A stretch of 64,000 nucleotides of DNA from Clostridiaceae bacterium BRH_c20a. GTDB taxonomy: Bacteria > Bacillota > Peptococcia > Peptococcales > BICA1-8. This document shows, piece after piece, positions 32,637 through 42,314 of this stretch. The notes under the pieces are model-generated. The model was given only the letters and a program-made list of their open reading frames with translations, searched no databases and was not told the origin of the DNA. Positions within the stretch are counted from its first letter, which is position 1; the number at the start of each line of letters is the position of its first letter. Location: assembly GCA_000961765.1 (NCBI GenBank), contig LADT01000087.1:1-64000 (forward strand). The letters run 5' to 3'. Made by a program: the position numbers and the translations under genes.

Positions 32637-33123
32637 GCTTCTAGTCCCTGTACTGCAGTCTATGGCTGACGGTTATAAGAGACAGTTAGTTAAATATAAA
32701 GTTATGTTAAAACTAGCTGAGAAGCAAAAGGAATATGAAGAAGCAGAAAATATGCATAAATTAGAGGAGGTTATCCAAGCTCGCCAGGTCCTTATTAAGA
32801 AATTAGATGAAATGAACAATAAGCTTAAGCCTCTTAGGGATGATATTATGAATATTTTAGGCTTAAAGGAATTTTCCAGTACAGCCTTATTGGAAGCAAT
32901 ACCTATTGAGGCAACCCAAGATTTAGCGGAAACATTAAGCCAATTAGGTGAAGTTTTATATGCTATTAAAGAATTAGATCAGATAAATGAAAAAATGCTC
33001 CGGGAAAAGCTATCCCAGGTTAACACTAAATTGGATGTAGTACAACAAAAAAGTCTAGCCCAAAAAGCTTATAAAAAGAAGATACTTGAATCAACATCGG
33101 AATATATTGATAAAAATAAATAG
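32608..33123 (+). CDS. Helical protein downstream of fliS (FlgN/FliT-like)
   Basis: About 166-171 residues; GTG 32608, ATG 32614 and GTG 32623 are all possible starts inside the fliS 3' end, the last having the best-spaced GGTGGTGAT. The product is a continuous helical protein (YKVMLKLAEKQKEYEEAENM, LEEVIQARQVLIKKLDEMNN, LAETLSQLGEVLYAIKELDQ). Position after fliS corresponds to fliT in B. subtilis, but it is longer than FliT (about 113). It ends at the operon terminator. Confidence 0.65.
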   Translation: MVMKKVNTNKLLVPVLQSMADGYKRQLVKYKVMLKLAEKQKEYEEAENMHKLEEVIQARQVLIKKLDEMNNKLKPLRDDIMNILGLKEFSSTALLEAIPIEATQDLAETLSQLGEVLYAIKELDQINEKMLREKLSQVNTKLDVVQQKSLAQKAYKKKILESTSEYIDKNK

Positions 33124-33129
33124 AAAATT

Positions 33130-33160
33130 GGCGCTTTTAGAGCGCCGATTTTTTATTTTT
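33130..33160 (+). terminator. Terminator of the fliD-fliS operon
   Basis: GGCGCT-TTTAG-AGCGCC followed by a T-rich tract (33147-33160). Confidence 0.9.
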
Positions 33161-33250
33161 CGACACGTATAAAGAACATGTTGATAAAGCAAGAAGAATT
33201 TAAGAGGCTTAAATTAATAAATCCACAAGGAAACAGCCTTGTTTTGCAAG

Positions 33251-33296
33251 TTATCCTCAGACTTATCCACATTATCCACAGGAATGCTGTCCACAA
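33251..33296 (+). promoter_or_regulatory. Cluster of DnaA boxes
   Basis: Tandem same-strand sites: TTATCCTCA (33251-33259, one mismatch), TTATCCACA (33263-33271, perfect), TTATCCACA (33272-33280, perfect) and CTGTCCACA (33287-33295, two mismatches). Two perfect 9-mers side by side are far beyond chance. AT-rich DNA follows. There is no dnaA, dnaN or other origin gene nearby, so this may be a DnaA-titrating or DnaA-regulated site and not oriC. Confidence 0.7.
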
Positions 33297-33316
33297 CGGG
33301 GGAAAAATTAAAATAT

Positions 33317-33328
33317 TTTTCGACAAAT
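33317..33328 (-). promoter_or_regulatory. Spo0A-like box next to the DnaA boxes
   Basis: TTTTCGACAAAT is the inverse of ATTTGTCGAAAA, a perfect 0A box. A second weaker one (TTCGACA, 33159-33165) lies on the other side of the DnaA cluster. Binding is inferred from sequence only. Confidence 0.5.
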
Positions 33329-33409
33329 ATTTTTAGCGAAAATGGTGGAAAGAATAATGATAAGAATACTTTTTAGTTTTCTAAAAAACAAAAGAGTCGG
33401 GGAGAGGAA

Positions 33410-33559
33410 ATGTTAAGATTATATGTTGAACCCATGACAAGTATTCATAGCTTTTGTCTAATTGTAGTTAAAAAAATATTTTTACTGTGTAAAAAGGCTA
33501 TATATAAAAGGCAATATAAGGTATTGATTAAATATACGGGAAAAAGTATAATTATTTAA
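33410..33559 (+). CDS. Possible small basic hydrophobic peptide (49 aa)
   Basis: ATG 33410 behind GGGGAGAGG; the product begins MLRLYVEPMTSIHSFCLIVV and is rich in Lys, Ile and Tyr, with a weak hydrophobic stretch. It ends 44 bases before the ABC binding-protein gene. It could equally be untranslated leader; only the ribosome site argues for it. Confidence 0.25.
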   Translation: MLRLYVEPMTSIHSFCLIVVKKIFLLCKKAIYKRQYKVLIKYTGKSIII

Positions 33560-33603
33560 GTTAGAAAAGGGAAATTGTTTTTATTAAAGGGGAGGAAATA
33601 TAA

Positions 33604-34416
33604 ATGAAAAATTTCTTTAAATTGTCATTAATAGCTTTACTTATGATCGCTTTAGTATCTTTTGCTGGCTGTGCTACAAAGGTGGAGCCAAAAGCAGAGG
33701 CTCCCAAAGCAGAGACTCCGAAAGAAGAACCTAAGGAAGAGGTTGTTTATAAAGTAGGTACAGAGCCTACCTTCCCACCATTTGAGATGACCAATGATAA
33801 AAATGAGATTATTGGCTTTGACATTGATTTAATCAGGGCTATTGCTGAGGATCAAGGGTTTAAAGTTGAAATTCAACAGCTAGGTTTTGATGGACTTGTA
33901 TTAGCTGTACAATCAGGTAATATTAGTATTGCTGCTTCTGGTATGTCCATTACTCCCGAACGTCAGGAACAAGTTGATTTTAGTGAACCTTATATTGATG
34001 CTGGTTTAGCTATCGCGGTAGCTGGAAATAATGAAATAATTAAAGGTGAAGCGGATTTAAAAGGTAAATCAGTGGCTGTACAAATCGGGACAACAGGTGC
34101 TAAAAAGGCTGAAGAACTTAAAAATGCCGGCATAATTAAATCCATTAAAAGTATTCCCACTGTTGATGTAGTTATGATGGAACTAATGAACGGTGGTGTG
34201 GATGCAGTCATAAATGACTTGCCTGTTACCGAAGCCTATATCGCTAAACAGCCTGGTAAAATTAAAATTGTGGGCGATGTTTTAGAGAGTGATTCCTATG
34301 GTTTTGCCGTAAGAAAAGGGAATACAGAATTACTGGAAAAAATTAATACAGGACTAAAGAATGTAGTGGAAAATGGTAAATACACAGAAATTCAGAAAAA
34401 ATATTTTGGCGAGTAG
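33604..34416 (+). CDS. Amino-acid ABC transporter substrate-binding lipoprotein
   Basis: 270 residues. A lipoprotein signal peptide (MKNFFKLSLIALLMIALVSF, lipobox AGC with Cys at 23) is followed by a Lys/Glu/Pro-rich linker and a family 3 solute-binding domain: YKVGTEPTFPPFEM, GFDIDLIRAIAEDQGF, the arginine-bearing SGMSITPERQEQVDFSEPY and VQIGTTGAKKAEEL. It captures a polar amino acid such as glutamine or arginine outside the membrane. A strong terminator follows, so the permease and ATPase genes may be expressed at a lower level by read-through. Confidence 0.93.
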   Translation: MKNFFKLSLIALLMIALVSFAGCATKVEPKAEAPKAETPKEEPKEEVVYKVGTEPTFPPFEMTNDKNEIIGFDIDLIRAIAEDQGFKVEIQQLGFDGLVLAVQSGNISIAASGMSITPERQEQVDFSEPYIDAGLAIAVAGNNEIIKGEADLKGKSVAVQIGTTGAKKAEELKNAGIIKSIKSIPTVDVVMMELMNGGVDAVINDLPVTEAYIAKQPGKIKIVGDVLESDSYGFAVRKGNTELLEKINTGLKNVVENGKYTEIQKKYFGE

Positions 34417-34420
34417 AAAT

Positions 34421-34457
34421 ACGAATGCGTAACACCATGTGTTACGCATTCGTTTTA
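34421..34457 (+). terminator. Attenuating terminator inside the ABC operon
   Basis: ACGAATGCGTAACAC-CAT-GTGTTACGCATTCGT, a 15-bp perfect stem with TTTTA after it, immediately downstream of the binding-protein gene. Confidence 0.85.
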
Positions 34458-34550
34458 GGTGCAGCCCTTCGTTAAGTCACTATTGACCATTGACTTATCC
34501 TCTAGTCAGTCACTATTTAACAGTCATTATTTTTAAGGTAGGTGGAAAAT

Positions 34551-35225
34551 GTGGAGCATTTAATCAAAGTACTGCCTCAGCTCTTACGAGGGGCTGTCAT
34601 AACGGTAGAGATCACTTCTTTATCAGTATTTTTTGGCATGCTTATTGGTTTATTCATGGGTTTGGGTAAATTATCAAAAAACCCACTTTTTAAATTACCT
34701 GCTGTAATTTACGTGGATTTTATCCGAGGTACGCCATTATTTGTGCAAATTTTATTATTTTACTACGGTATTCCGAATTTAGTTTTTCAGTATACGGGAA
34801 ATCCTTTTAACATTGAACCCATGATTGCTGCTGTAGTTGTTTGCAGTTTAAACAGTGGAGCATATGTAGCAGAAATATTTAGAGCAGGAATTCAATCTAT
34901 TGAAAGGGGACAAATGGAGGCAGCCCGCTCTTTGGGGATGAATCATTCACAGGCAATGCGGTATATAATTTTACCTCAGGCGTTTAAGAGAATAGTGCCC
35001 CCTCTTGGCAACGAATTCATTGTTCTTTTAAAAGATACTTCTCTGTTAGCTGTTATCGGGGTTATAGAATTAACACAGAGTGGACGGTTGTACGTTGCAT
35101 CAACTTACGCTGCTTTCCCCGCCTATATTGGTGTTGCTTTAGTTTATCTTGTTATGACATTGAGTATCTCCCGGTTAGTAGACTGGACAGAAAGGAGGCT
35201 GGGTGTAAGTGATCGTCGTGAATAA
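34551..35225 (+). CDS. Amino-acid ABC transporter permease
   Basis: 224 residues from GTG 34551 (AAGGTAGGTGG spaced 6 bases); an in-frame GTG at 34542 lies within the ribosome site. HisM/GlnP-type permease with the N-terminal [19 protein letters not shown] segment, [20 protein letters not shown], and the ATPase-contacting EAA loop [34 protein letters not shown]. About five membrane helices. Its end overlaps the ATPase gene by 17 bases. Confidence 0.94.
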   Translation: MEHLIKVLPQLLRGAVITVEITSLSVFFGMLIGLFMGLGKLSKNPLFKLPAVIYVDFIRGTPLFVQILLFYYGIPNLVFQYTGNPFNIEPMIAAVVVCSLNSGAYVAEIFRAGIQSIERGQMEAARSLGMNHSQAMRYIILPQAFKRIVPPLGNEFIVLLKDTSLLAVIGVIELTQSGRLYVASTYAAFPAYIGVALVYLVMTLSISRLVDWTERRLGVSDRRE

Positions 35226-35931
35226 TCTTGTAAAAAACTTTGGCAGTTTAGAGGTCTTAAAAGGCATCTCGGAAAGAGTAAAGCCTCAGGAAGTTGTCTG
35301 TATTATCGGACCTTCTGGTTCGGGAAAAAGTACCTTTCTGCGCTGTTTAAATTTATTAGAAACACCCACTTCCGGAGATATTACCATTGACGGAAAAAGT
35401 ATTACTGATCCAAAAAATGATATTAACAAGATTCGGGAAGAAGTAGGTATGGTTTTTCAGAGATTCAATCTTTTTCCCCACATGACAACTTTGCAAAATA
35501 TTACTCTGGCTCCGATGAAAGTAAAGGGTCTAAGTCAAAAGGAAGCAGAAGAAAGGGCACATAATTTATTAATCAAAGTTGGCCTAACTGATAAAGCTCA
35601 TGTATACCCTGATTCATTATCGGGAGGACAACAACAGCGAGTGGCTATTGCCAGAGCCTTAGCTATGTATCCTAAGATTATGCTTTTTGATGAGCCGACC
35701 TCATCTCTTGATCCGGAAATGGTTGGTGAGGTCTTAGCAGTAATGAAGGACCTTGCTGGTGAAGGTATGACTATGGTTGTTGTGACCCACGAGATGGGCT
35801 TCGCCCGGGAAGTGGGGGACAGGGTACTGTTTATTGATGAAGGAATAATTGTAGAACAAGGCACGCCAGCGCAAATCTTCAGCGATGCACAAAATGAAAG
35901 AACGCGGGCTTTCTTAAGTAAAATCTTATAA
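35209..35931 (+). CDS. glnQ: Amino-acid ABC transporter ATP-binding protein
   Basis: 240 residues, GlnQ/HisP type, starting at GTG 35209 inside the permease 3' end. Walker [11 protein letters not shown] (about residues 33-42), Q-loop [13 protein letters not shown], signature [16 protein letters not shown], Walker [15 protein letters not shown] and the H-loop [13 protein letters not shown]. It energises amino-acid import by the preceding permease. Substrate not fixed by sequence. Confidence 0.95.
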   Translation: MIVVNNLVKNFGSLEVLKGISERVKPQEVVCIIGPSGSGKSTFLRCLNLLETPTSGDITIDGKSITDPKNDINKIREEVGMVFQRFNLFPHMTTLQNITLAPMKVKGLSQKEAEERAHNLLIKVGLTDKAHVYPDSLSGGQQQRVAIARALAMYPKIMLFDEPTSSLDPEMVGEVLAVMKDLAGEGMTMVVVTHEMGFAREVGDRVLFIDEGIIVEQGTPAQIFSDAQNERTRAFLSKIL

Positions 35932-35939
35932 ACAATAAT

Positions 35940-36024
35940 TTAGCCACAGATACACACAGATGGTTATTAAATTACTTTAGTTTGGTTTTAAAAATCATTG
36001 TTCATCAGTGTTCATCCGTGGCTT
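35940..36024. repeat. Degenerate family B-like inverted pair
   Basis: TTAGCCACAGATACACACAG (35940-35959) faces TTCATCAGTGTTCATCCGTG, GCTTA (36001-36025). It is a CCACAGATGAACAC variant of family B, also seen at 51184. Confidence 0.65.
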
Positions 36025-36072
36025 AAAAAAAAGTATAACCCCAGAGCTCGCTCCGAGGTTATACTTTTTTTA
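36025..36072. terminator. Bidirectional terminator between glnQ and cspA
   Basis: AAAAAAAAGTATAACC and GGTTATACTTTTTTT arms around CCAGAGCTCGCTCCGA; convergent genes on both sides. Confidence 0.9.
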
Positions 36073-36108
36073 AGCCTTATATATATCTACAATATAATTA
36101 TTCGATAT

Positions 36109-36306
36109 TTAAAGCTTATTAACGTTGGCTGCTTGAGGTCCTCTAGCACCATCAACAACGTCAAAACTTACCGCTTGACCTTCGTCTAAGGTTTTGAAAC
36201 CTTCTGTTAAGATAGCAGAGAAATGAACGAATACATCTTTTCCGTCTTCTCCTTCAATAAAACCATAACCTTTTTCCGCGTTAAACCATTTAACTTTACC
36301 TTGCAT
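36109..36306 (-). CDS. cspA: Cold-shock protein
   Basis: 65 residues: [20 protein letters not shown] with the RNP1 motif KGYGFI, RNP2 VFVHFSAI, and the [20 protein letters not shown] end. Single-stranded nucleic-acid-binding RNA chaperone. Minus strand, with an AT-rich leader of about 100 bases before hpf. Confidence 0.97.
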   Translation of the reverse strand: MQGKVKWFNAEKGYGFIEGEDGKDVFVHFSAILTEGFKTLDEGQAVSFDVVDGARGPQAANVNKL

Positions 36307-36415
36307 TTAAAAAATCCTTCCCTTCATAAATAAACTGTAAGTATAAATTTTACTTACTTTATGATTATATACTTTTTTTATAAAATTAGCAACTTATTAG
36401 GAAATTAAATTTTTA

Positions 36416-36952
36416 TTAGCCAAATTCTGGCTCAATTAAGCCATAATTACCATCTTTTCTCCGATAGACAACATTTACCTCATCAGTTTCTGCATTTAAA
36501 AATACAAAAAAGTTATGTCCTAAAAGATCCATCTGCAAAATTGCCTCTTCTTCTGGCATTGGCTTTAGGGCAAAGTGTTTTGTTCTGACAACCCTTGGCT
36601 CCTGTTGTTCATCGGGCACAAAATTACCATTAGGCACTAAATCTAATACCGATAAGGTTTTTATCTTGCGATTTATACGGGTTTTATATTTACGAACCTG
36701 TCTTTCTAATTTATCCACAACATTATCGATGGAATTATACATATCAGTAGTTTCTTCTTCACCTCGTAATATATAACCATCAATAGGTATTGTTACTTCA
36801 ATCCGATGTAGCTCCCTCTCAACCACCAGAGTAACAGTTGCCTCTCTTAACTCCCCCTCGAAGTATTTTTCAATTTTACTGACTTTCTTTTCGACGTACT
36901 CTTTTAGCGCTGGTGTAACCTCAAAATTTTTGCCCTTTACTATAATTTTCAT
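36416..36952 (-). CDS. hpf: Long-form ribosome hibernation promoting factor
   Basis: 178 residues. The N-terminal HPF/YfiA domain (MKIIVKGKNFEVTPALKEYV, KLERQVRKYKTRINRK) binds the decoding centre, and the C-terminal domain (RTKHFALKPMPEEEAILQMD, FFVFLNAETDEVNVVYRRKD) dimerises ribosomes into 100S particles. Long forms are typical of Firmicutes, and hpf lies upstream of secA in Bacillus too, but there in the same orientation; here it is divergent. Confidence 0.96.
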   Translation of the reverse strand: MKIIVKGKNFEVTPALKEYVEKKVSKIEKYFEGELREATVTLVVERELHRIEVTIPIDGYILRGEEETTDMYNSIDNVVDKLERQVRKYKTRINRKIKTLSVLDLVPNGNFVPDEQQEPRVVRTKHFALKPMPEEEAILQMDLLGHNFFVFLNAETDEVNVVYRRKDGNYGLIEPEFG

Positions 36953-37301
36953 AATACCAGCTCCCTTCTAGGTACTTTGTTATAAATATTCCATAGAAGT
37001 CTAAAATATCCTTCTATGGAACGATTTCCATAATTTACAGCTTGACTATTTATTAGTTGCAATAATAAAGAATGACTTGCAACATTTAACTTATTTTTAC
37101 CCAAAAATCATAAAGAGTAAACAAAAAAAAATAAAATTTTAAAATAGTTATCTGCTAGTAGTCAATAGTATATATATGTGATTTTATTAGCATTTATAGA
37201 TGTGGTTATGATAAAATGACAGTTAAGGACTTTGTATCAATAATGCACAAATATTTGATTACTCTATAATGCAAAAACGTTCAGTTAGGAGTGAAATATG
37301 G
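36953..37301. other. Divergent hpf-secA promoter region, no gene seen
   Basis: AT-rich, with an imperfect palindrome TCCATAGAAGTCTAAAATAT...CCTTCTATGGA (36991-37021). A TATGATAAAAT stretch at 37207-37217 could be the -10 of secA, but no good -35 was seen. No repeats of the A-H families. Confidence 0.4.
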
Positions 37302-39791
37302 ATGGTATTTGGGTTTTTAAAAAATTTATTAGATGATAATGCGAAAGAAATTAAGCGGCTACAGAAACCCGTAGATATTATTAACAGTCTGGAAAAAGAC
37401 ATGGAAAATCTCTCTGATGAGGAACTGCAAAATAAAACTGCTGAATTTAAAATGAGGTACAAAGAGGGTACAAGCCTGGATGATTTATTGCCGGAAGCTT
37501 TTGCTGTAGTAAGAGAAGCTTCTAAGCGGGTTCTCAAGATGCGGCATTTTGATGTCCAACTGATGGGGGGCGTGGTCCTTCACCAGGGGCGGATTGCCGA
37601 AATGAAAACTGGAGAAGGCAAAACCCTGGTTGCTACTTTACCTGCCTACCTTAATGCTCTAACCGGTAAAGGAGTGCATGTTATTACGGTTAACGATTAT
37701 CTGGCAAAACGGGATAGTGAATGGATGGGGCAGCTATACACGTTTTTAGGGCTTGAGGTAGGCCTAATTGTTCACGGTCTTGATTATAATGAACGGACCC
37801 AGGCCTATGCTGCAGATATTACCTATGGAACAAATAATGAATTTGGCTTTGATTACCTTAGAGATAATATGGTTATGTATAAAGAAAATATGGTGCAGCG
37901 GGACCTGCACTACACAATTATTGATGAAGTAGATAGCATCCTGGTTGATGAGGCTAGAACACCTTTAATAATTTCCGGATCAGCGGATAAGCCTACGGAA
38001 TTGTACAAAATGGTTGCTAAAGTTATACCTAGACTTAAAAATGAAGACGATTTTACTATTGATGAAAAGCAAAACCTGGTTACCTTAACAGATGCAGGAA
38101 TTATTAGGGTGGAGAAAATGTTGGGTATCGAAAACCTGGCAGATGAAAAAAATATGGAAATAACCCACCATGTTAATCAGGCTTTAAAAGCCCATACCTT
38201 AATGAAAAGAGACCGGGATTATGTTGTTAACGAAGGGGAAGTAATTATTGTTGACGAGTTTACCGGTCGTTTAATGTTCGGACGGCGCTATAGTGATGGT
38301 CTACATCAGGCTATCGAAGCAAAAGAAGGGGTAAAAATTGCAAGAGAATCCCAGACCTTGGCTACTATTACTTTCCAAAATTATTTCCGTATGTATAAAA
38401 AACTCAGTGGTATGACTGGTACAGCAAAAACAGAGGAAGATGAATTTATAAAAATTTATGGGATGGATGTTGTTGTCATCCCCACCAATCAGCATATGAT
38501 CCGGGAGGATAAGCCAGATGTAATTTACCGCTCGGAGATGGGGAAATTTAATGCTGTGGTAGAGGAAATTATTGTTAGATATAATGAGAGTCAGCCGGTT
38601 TTGGTTGGTACAGTATCCATAGAAAAATCAGAGCTTTTAAGCAGCATCCTCACTCAGAGAGGTATTGTCCATCAGGTACTTAACGCTAAGTTCCATGAGC
38701 AGGAGGCAGAAATTGTTGCTCAAGCAGGGCAAAAAGGGATGGTAACCATCGCTACCAATATGGCAGGCCGAGGTACTGATATAGTTTTAGGACCAGGAGT
38801 GACGGATCTAGGAGGCTTAGCAATCATTGGTACTGAACGCCATGAAGCTCGACGGATAGATAATCAGCTGCGGGGAAGAAGTGGTCGGCAGGGAGATCCA
38901 GGTGTCACTCAGTTTTACATTTCATTAGAAGATGATTTAATGCGTTTGTTTGGCTCAGAGAACATTCTGGGACTTATGGATAAACTAGGAATGGATGACA
39001 CTATTCCTATTGAAAATGGTATTATTTCCAAAGGAATAGAAAATGCCCAGAAGAGGGTGGAGGCCCGTAACTTTGATATCAGGAAACATGTTCTAGAATA
39101 TGATGATGTTATGAACCAGCAGAGGGAAGTAATTTATTCTCAGCGGCGAAAGGTTCTAATAGGAGAAAACATCAAGGAAAGTATTTTGGATATGATAGAA
39201 AAGTTAGTAGCAAGAACTATTGACGGTTTTGCTGGTGAGATACCTTATCCGGAGGAATGGGATCTGCAAGGACTTTTAAATGCTGCAGAACAGAGCTTTT
39301 TACCCAATCATAGAATAACTGCTGAAAAGCTGGCAAATATGGAAGGAAATGAAGTTCGGGAATTTCTTCAAAAAGAGGCGTTTGAACTTTATGAAGCCAG
39401 GGAGCAGGAATTAGGGTCAGAAGCTTTACGAGAAATAGAAAGACTTGTTCTTTTAAAGATTGTTGATGCCAGGTGGATGGACCATCTAGATGCGATGGAT
39501 CAGTTGCGGCAGGGCATATACCTGAGGGCTTATGGCCAAAGAGACCCATTAACAGAGTATAAGTTTGAGGCCTTTGACATGTTTAACCAGATGATTGAAG
39601 AAATACAGCAGGAAACAGTTCGCTATATCTACAGGGTTAATGTTGTGGAGCGGCCGGAAGAAAGAACTGATGTAATTGAGAATAAATATGCAGAAGACCA
39701 AGTCAAGACCCCGGTTAAATCTGATAAAATTGGCCGTAATGACCCCTGCCCCTGCGGCAGCGGTAAAAAGTATAAGAAGTGCTGCGGATAG
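37302..39791 (+). CDS. secA: Preprotein translocase ATPase SecA
   Basis: 829 residues from ATG 37302 (RBS TTAGGAG at 37285-37291); the frame is open from 37269 without a ribosome site. SecA drives proteins through SecYEG. Landmarks: [20 protein letters not shown], Walker A MKTGEGKT near residue 105, the [23 protein letters not shown] motif, [13 protein letters not shown], and the zinc-binding tail [16 protein letters not shown] that binds SecB/ribosomes or lipids. Length is close to B. subtilis SecA (841). Confidence 0.97.
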   Translation: MVFGFLKNLLDDNAKEIKRLQKPVDIINSLEKDMENLSDEELQNKTAEFKMRYKEGTSLDDLLPEAFAVVREASKRVLKMRHFDVQLMGGVVLHQGRIAEMKTGEGKTLVATLPAYLNALTGKGVHVITVNDYLAKRDSEWMGQLYTFLGLEVGLIVHGLDYNERTQAYAADITYGTNNEFGFDYLRDNMVMYKENMVQRDLHYTIIDEVDSILVDEARTPLIISGSADKPTELYKMVAKVIPRLKNEDDFTIDEKQNLVTLTDAGIIRVEKMLGIENLADEKNMEITHHVNQALKAHTLMKRDRDYVVNEGEVIIVDEFTGRLMFGRRYSDGLHQAIEAKEGVKIARESQTLATITFQNYFRMYKKLSGMTGTAKTEEDEFIKIYGMDVVVIPTNQHMIREDKPDVIYRSEMGKFNAVVEEIIVRYNESQPVLVGTVSIEKSELLSSILTQRGIVHQVLNAKFHEQEAEIVAQAGQKGMVTIATNMAGRGTDIVLGPGVTDLGGLAIIGTERHEARRIDNQLRGRSGRQGDPGVTQFYISLEDDLMRLFGSENILGLMDKLGMDDTIPIENGIISKGIENAQKRVEARNFDIRKHVLEYDDVMNQQREVIYSQRRKVLIGENIKESILDMIEKLVARTIDGFAGEIPYPEEWDLQGLLNAAEQSFLPNHRITAEKLANMEGNEVREFLQKEAFELYEAREQELGSEALREIERLVLLKIVDARWMDHLDAMDQLRQGIYLRAYGQRDPLTEYKFEAFDMFNQMIEEIQQETVRYIYRVNVVERPEERTDVIENKYAEDQVKTPVKSDKIGRNDPCPCGSGKKYKKCCG

Positions 39792-39814
39792 GATTGCGTA
39801 GCAATCTACGTTAA

Positions 39815-40065
39815 ATCGTGGGCGAGTGAGCGCGCTAGAGAACCTACAGTGCAACTAAAAATCTGTACGAAGGTTGATTTGCATTAAGTGATAGAGGCAT
39901 AGATAAGGGATATTTTTTTCAGATGTAGCTGATATAAGATTATACTGTCTGATGCATCATCATGTTGATTTTTTGATGCATTACATGTTATTAACTAGTT
40001 CACAAGCGAAGCCTTCTTATTTTTTCGCGCTCACGCGCTCTCGTGCCCACGTATAGACTTATGAA
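39815..40065. repeat. Family A inverted pair between secA and prfB
   Basis: Left arm CGTTAAATCGTGGGCGAGTG, AGCGCGC (39810-39836) and right arm TCGCGCTCACGCGCTCTCGT, GCCCACGTATAGAC (40025-40058). The 190-base spacer contains family F TGATGCATCATCATG (39951-39965) and TGATGCATTACATG words but no ORF. The layout is like IVP cassette 1 with the gene missing. Confidence 0.8.
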
Positions 40066-40077
40066 GAGGTGAATTTG

Positions 40078-41179
40078 ATGGATTTTGAAATTAAGAGGGA
40101 ATTAGAGAATGCTGCAAAGAAAGTTAAAGATTTAAGGGATTCTCTTTGACCTTCCAGACAAATTGAGACAAATAGAAGAACTGGAAAATAAAGTTGGGGT
40201 GTCCAATTTTTGGGATAGCCCAGAGACAGCTCAAAAAACCATGCAGCAGCTGACTAAGCTCAAGGATAAGGTAGAGGAGATTAATAGGCTGGAAACAAAG
40301 CTTGAAGATATTGAAGTCCTTTATGAGCTTGGTAAAGAAGAAGGCACGGAAAGTCTTTTACCTGAAATAGCTCGAGAACTGAAAGAGCTCAATGAGCTTT
40401 TGGGAAAAATGGAGCTGGAAACCCTACTCAGTGGTAAATATGATCAAAATAACGCAATCCTGACTCTCCATCCTGGAGCAGGGGGTACTGAATCTCAAGA
40501 TTGGGCGGAGATGCTATTTCGCATGTATACCCGCTGGGCCGAAAGCCATGGATATCGTGTAGAGATTCTGGATATGCTACCAGGTGATGAAGCGGGAATA
40601 AAAAGTGTAACTGTTTCTATTGAAGGAGAAAACGCATTTGGTTATTTGAAGTCGGAAAAAGGTGTGCACAGGCTAGTTCGGATATCACCCTTTGATGCTT
40701 CTGGTAGAAGACATACATCTTTTGCCGCTGTTGAAATAATGCCGGAGGTTACTGATGAGGCAGCAATTGAAATAGATTCCAAGGACTTAAAGGTGGATAC
40801 CTATCGCTCCAGTGGTGCTGGGGGGCAGCACGTAAATAAGACTGATTCGGCAGTACGTATCACTCACCTGCCTACAGGTGTTATTGTTCAATGTCAGAAG
40901 GAAAGGTCACAAATCAGTAATAGAGCAACAGCCATGAAAGTACTGCAGTCAAAATTATTAGAACTGCAGATGAAAGAGAAGGATAAAGAACTGGCCCAAT
41001 TAAAAGGTGATCAGCAGGAAATAGGCTGGGGAAGTCAGATTCGGTCTTATGTATTTCACCCTTATAATATGGTCAAAGACCACCGAACCTCGGTAGAAAA
41101 GGGTAATGTTCATGCTGTCATGGATGGCGATTTAGATGATTTTATTGACGGGTATTTAAAAATGCAGGCATCTCAGTGA
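40078..41179 (+). CDS. prfB: Peptide chain release factor 2 with programmed +1 frameshift
   Basis: The first 23 codons run from ATG 40078 to CTT 40144-40146, then an in-frame TGA (40147-40149). The CTT-TGA-C slip site, preceded by an SD-like AAGGGA, is the classic autoregulatory frameshift of prfB: when RF2 is scarce, ribosomes shift +1 to GAC at 40148 and continue to 41179. The joined product is 366 residues, the B. subtilis length. It contains the RF2 anticodon-recognition SPF in VRISPFDASGRRHTSF and the catalytic GGQ in SSGAGGQHVNKTDSAVRITH. RF2 releases chains at UGA and UAA. Confidence 0.97.
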
Positions 41180-41198
41180 TGAGAGGCCTGCATTTTTA
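41157..41198 (+). terminator. prfB terminator overlapping the stop codon
   Basis: AAAAATGCAGGC (41158-41169) and GCCTGCATTTTT (41186-41197) pair; the 5' arm is in the last codons of prfB. Confidence 0.85.
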
Positions 41199-41199
41199 T

Positions 41200-41493
41200 A
41201 CCTGCGGTATAGGTTGAGGTATAGGTTAAGGTTGAGGTTAAGGTTAAGGTTAAGGTTATAAGATATGATAAGAGATCAGTTCATAAGACTTAAAACTAAG
41301 GAAGATCCTACGAAAGTAATGTAGCGAAAGTTCAATCTAAGAAGTGAGATATAATCTCTACTCAGCCTTAGCCTAGTAAACGGAGTGAGCGAAACCTTAA
41401 CCTATGCATTATTCTGTAGCACTGTAGCACTGCAGCACTGACATATATAGCCCATTAGCCTCATACTGTCATGCAGTAAGCCCATGATTTAAA
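41200..41493. repeat. Family C inverted pair and family G words
   Basis: GGTATAGGTTGAGGTATAGG and a run of AAGGTT hexamers (41206-41256) face CAGCCTTAGCCTAG, GAAACCTTAACC (41363-41402). Family G octamers follow (CTGTAGCACTGTAGCACTGC, 41413-41432), then ACTGACATATATAGCCCATT, related to words at 49850 and 59370. No gene. Confidence 0.8.
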
Positions 41494-42138
41494 TTAATAA
41501 GCAGTAAGTGGTACACTAGAAAGCTCCATATGATAGCGGCTTACTCTTTTCACATATTTCTGTGGTAGAGTTAACTCTGCACGGAGTTTATTATCGACAT
41601 AGGTTTCCCCGGCATTATAGGCAACAAGTGTTTTTTCCAAGCTGCCGTTATATCGTGTCAGTAAACGCTGCAAGATATAGGTGCCCATATGGATATTGGT
41701 GTCGATATCAAACAAGTCTTCTCTTGTTTCGGGAGCCTTTGTTCCCATTAGCTTTGCCCAATAAGGGGCATATTTTAGACGAATCTGCATTAATCCTGTG
41801 TCATCTAGTGCCCCCTTGCAACTAGGGTAAAATTCGCTTTCAGCAGCAATAACCGATATTATTAAGTTTTGGGGAACATTATATTGGGTACTGTATTTTT
41901 CAATGAAATTGGCGATTGACTCAATTGTATTTTGTTCTAAACGTGGGTTTAACTTATTGACTAAAGTAAGAAAATCCTCGTCAGATAACAATTTTGGTGG
42001 CTGCTTTTTCGGTGTTGGCTCTGCTTTAGGTAAGTGCAGGCTGTCGTCAGCAACATCCTGACTAGAACACCCGATAGAGGTTGCTACTAACAGTAAAGAT
42101 ACCCCTATGGCTAAGGCCTTGCGTCCCTTTTTACCCAT
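41494..42138 (-). CDS. Soluble lytic murein transglycosylase-like lipoprotein
   Basis: 214 residues on the minus strand. A lipoprotein signal (KALAIGVSLLLVATSIGCSS) is followed by a proline-rich linker and an SLT/goose-lysozyme domain: catalytic Glu in ISVIAAESEFYPSC (E about 108), the GLMQIRLKYAPYWA segment and the YILQRLLTRYNGSLEKTLVA, YNAGETYVD motifs. It should cleave the glycan strand of peptidoglycan with anhydromuramic product. RBS TAGGAGGT precedes the start. Confidence 0.88.
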   Translation of the reverse strand: MGKKGRKALAIGVSLLLVATSIGCSSQDVADDSLHLPKAEPTPKKQPPKLLSDEDFLTLVNKLNPRLEQNTIESIANFIEKYSTQYNVPQNLIISVIAAESEFYPSCKGALDDTGLMQIRLKYAPYWAKLMGTKAPETREDLFDIDTNIHMGTYILQRLLTRYNGSLEKTLVAYNAGETYVDNKLRAELTLPQKYVKRVSRYHMELSSVPLTAY

Positions 42139-42314
42139 CCCTAATACCTCCTATTGTTGTACAAATTAAAATCTTCTATAAGTTATAACTATTCATCATA
42201 GTCATAACCATATTCCACCAAAAATATTCACTCAATATTATCCTGAAAGAAATATATTTGGCAACTGTGTAATAAGTCTTATATAGGGAATATAAAAGGA
42301 TAGGGGACCATAAG

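Noticed and set aside
33251..33330. Chromosomal origin of replication
   Set aside because: Good DnaA boxes exist, but there is no dnaA/dnaN/gyrase neighbourhood, and gene orientation shows no switch of leading strand here.
35998..36189. Open frame of 63 codons before cspA
   Set aside because: It spans a degenerate family B repeat, a bidirectional terminator and the antisense of cspA, and has no RBS.
37302..39791. Accessory SecA2
   Set aside because: Length, the zinc-binding tail and linkage to hpf and prfB indicate the housekeeping SecA.
40163..41179. prfB as a TTG-started gene at 40163
   Set aside because: The upstream ATG, the CTT-TGA-C slip site and restored 366-residue length fit the programmed frameshift.
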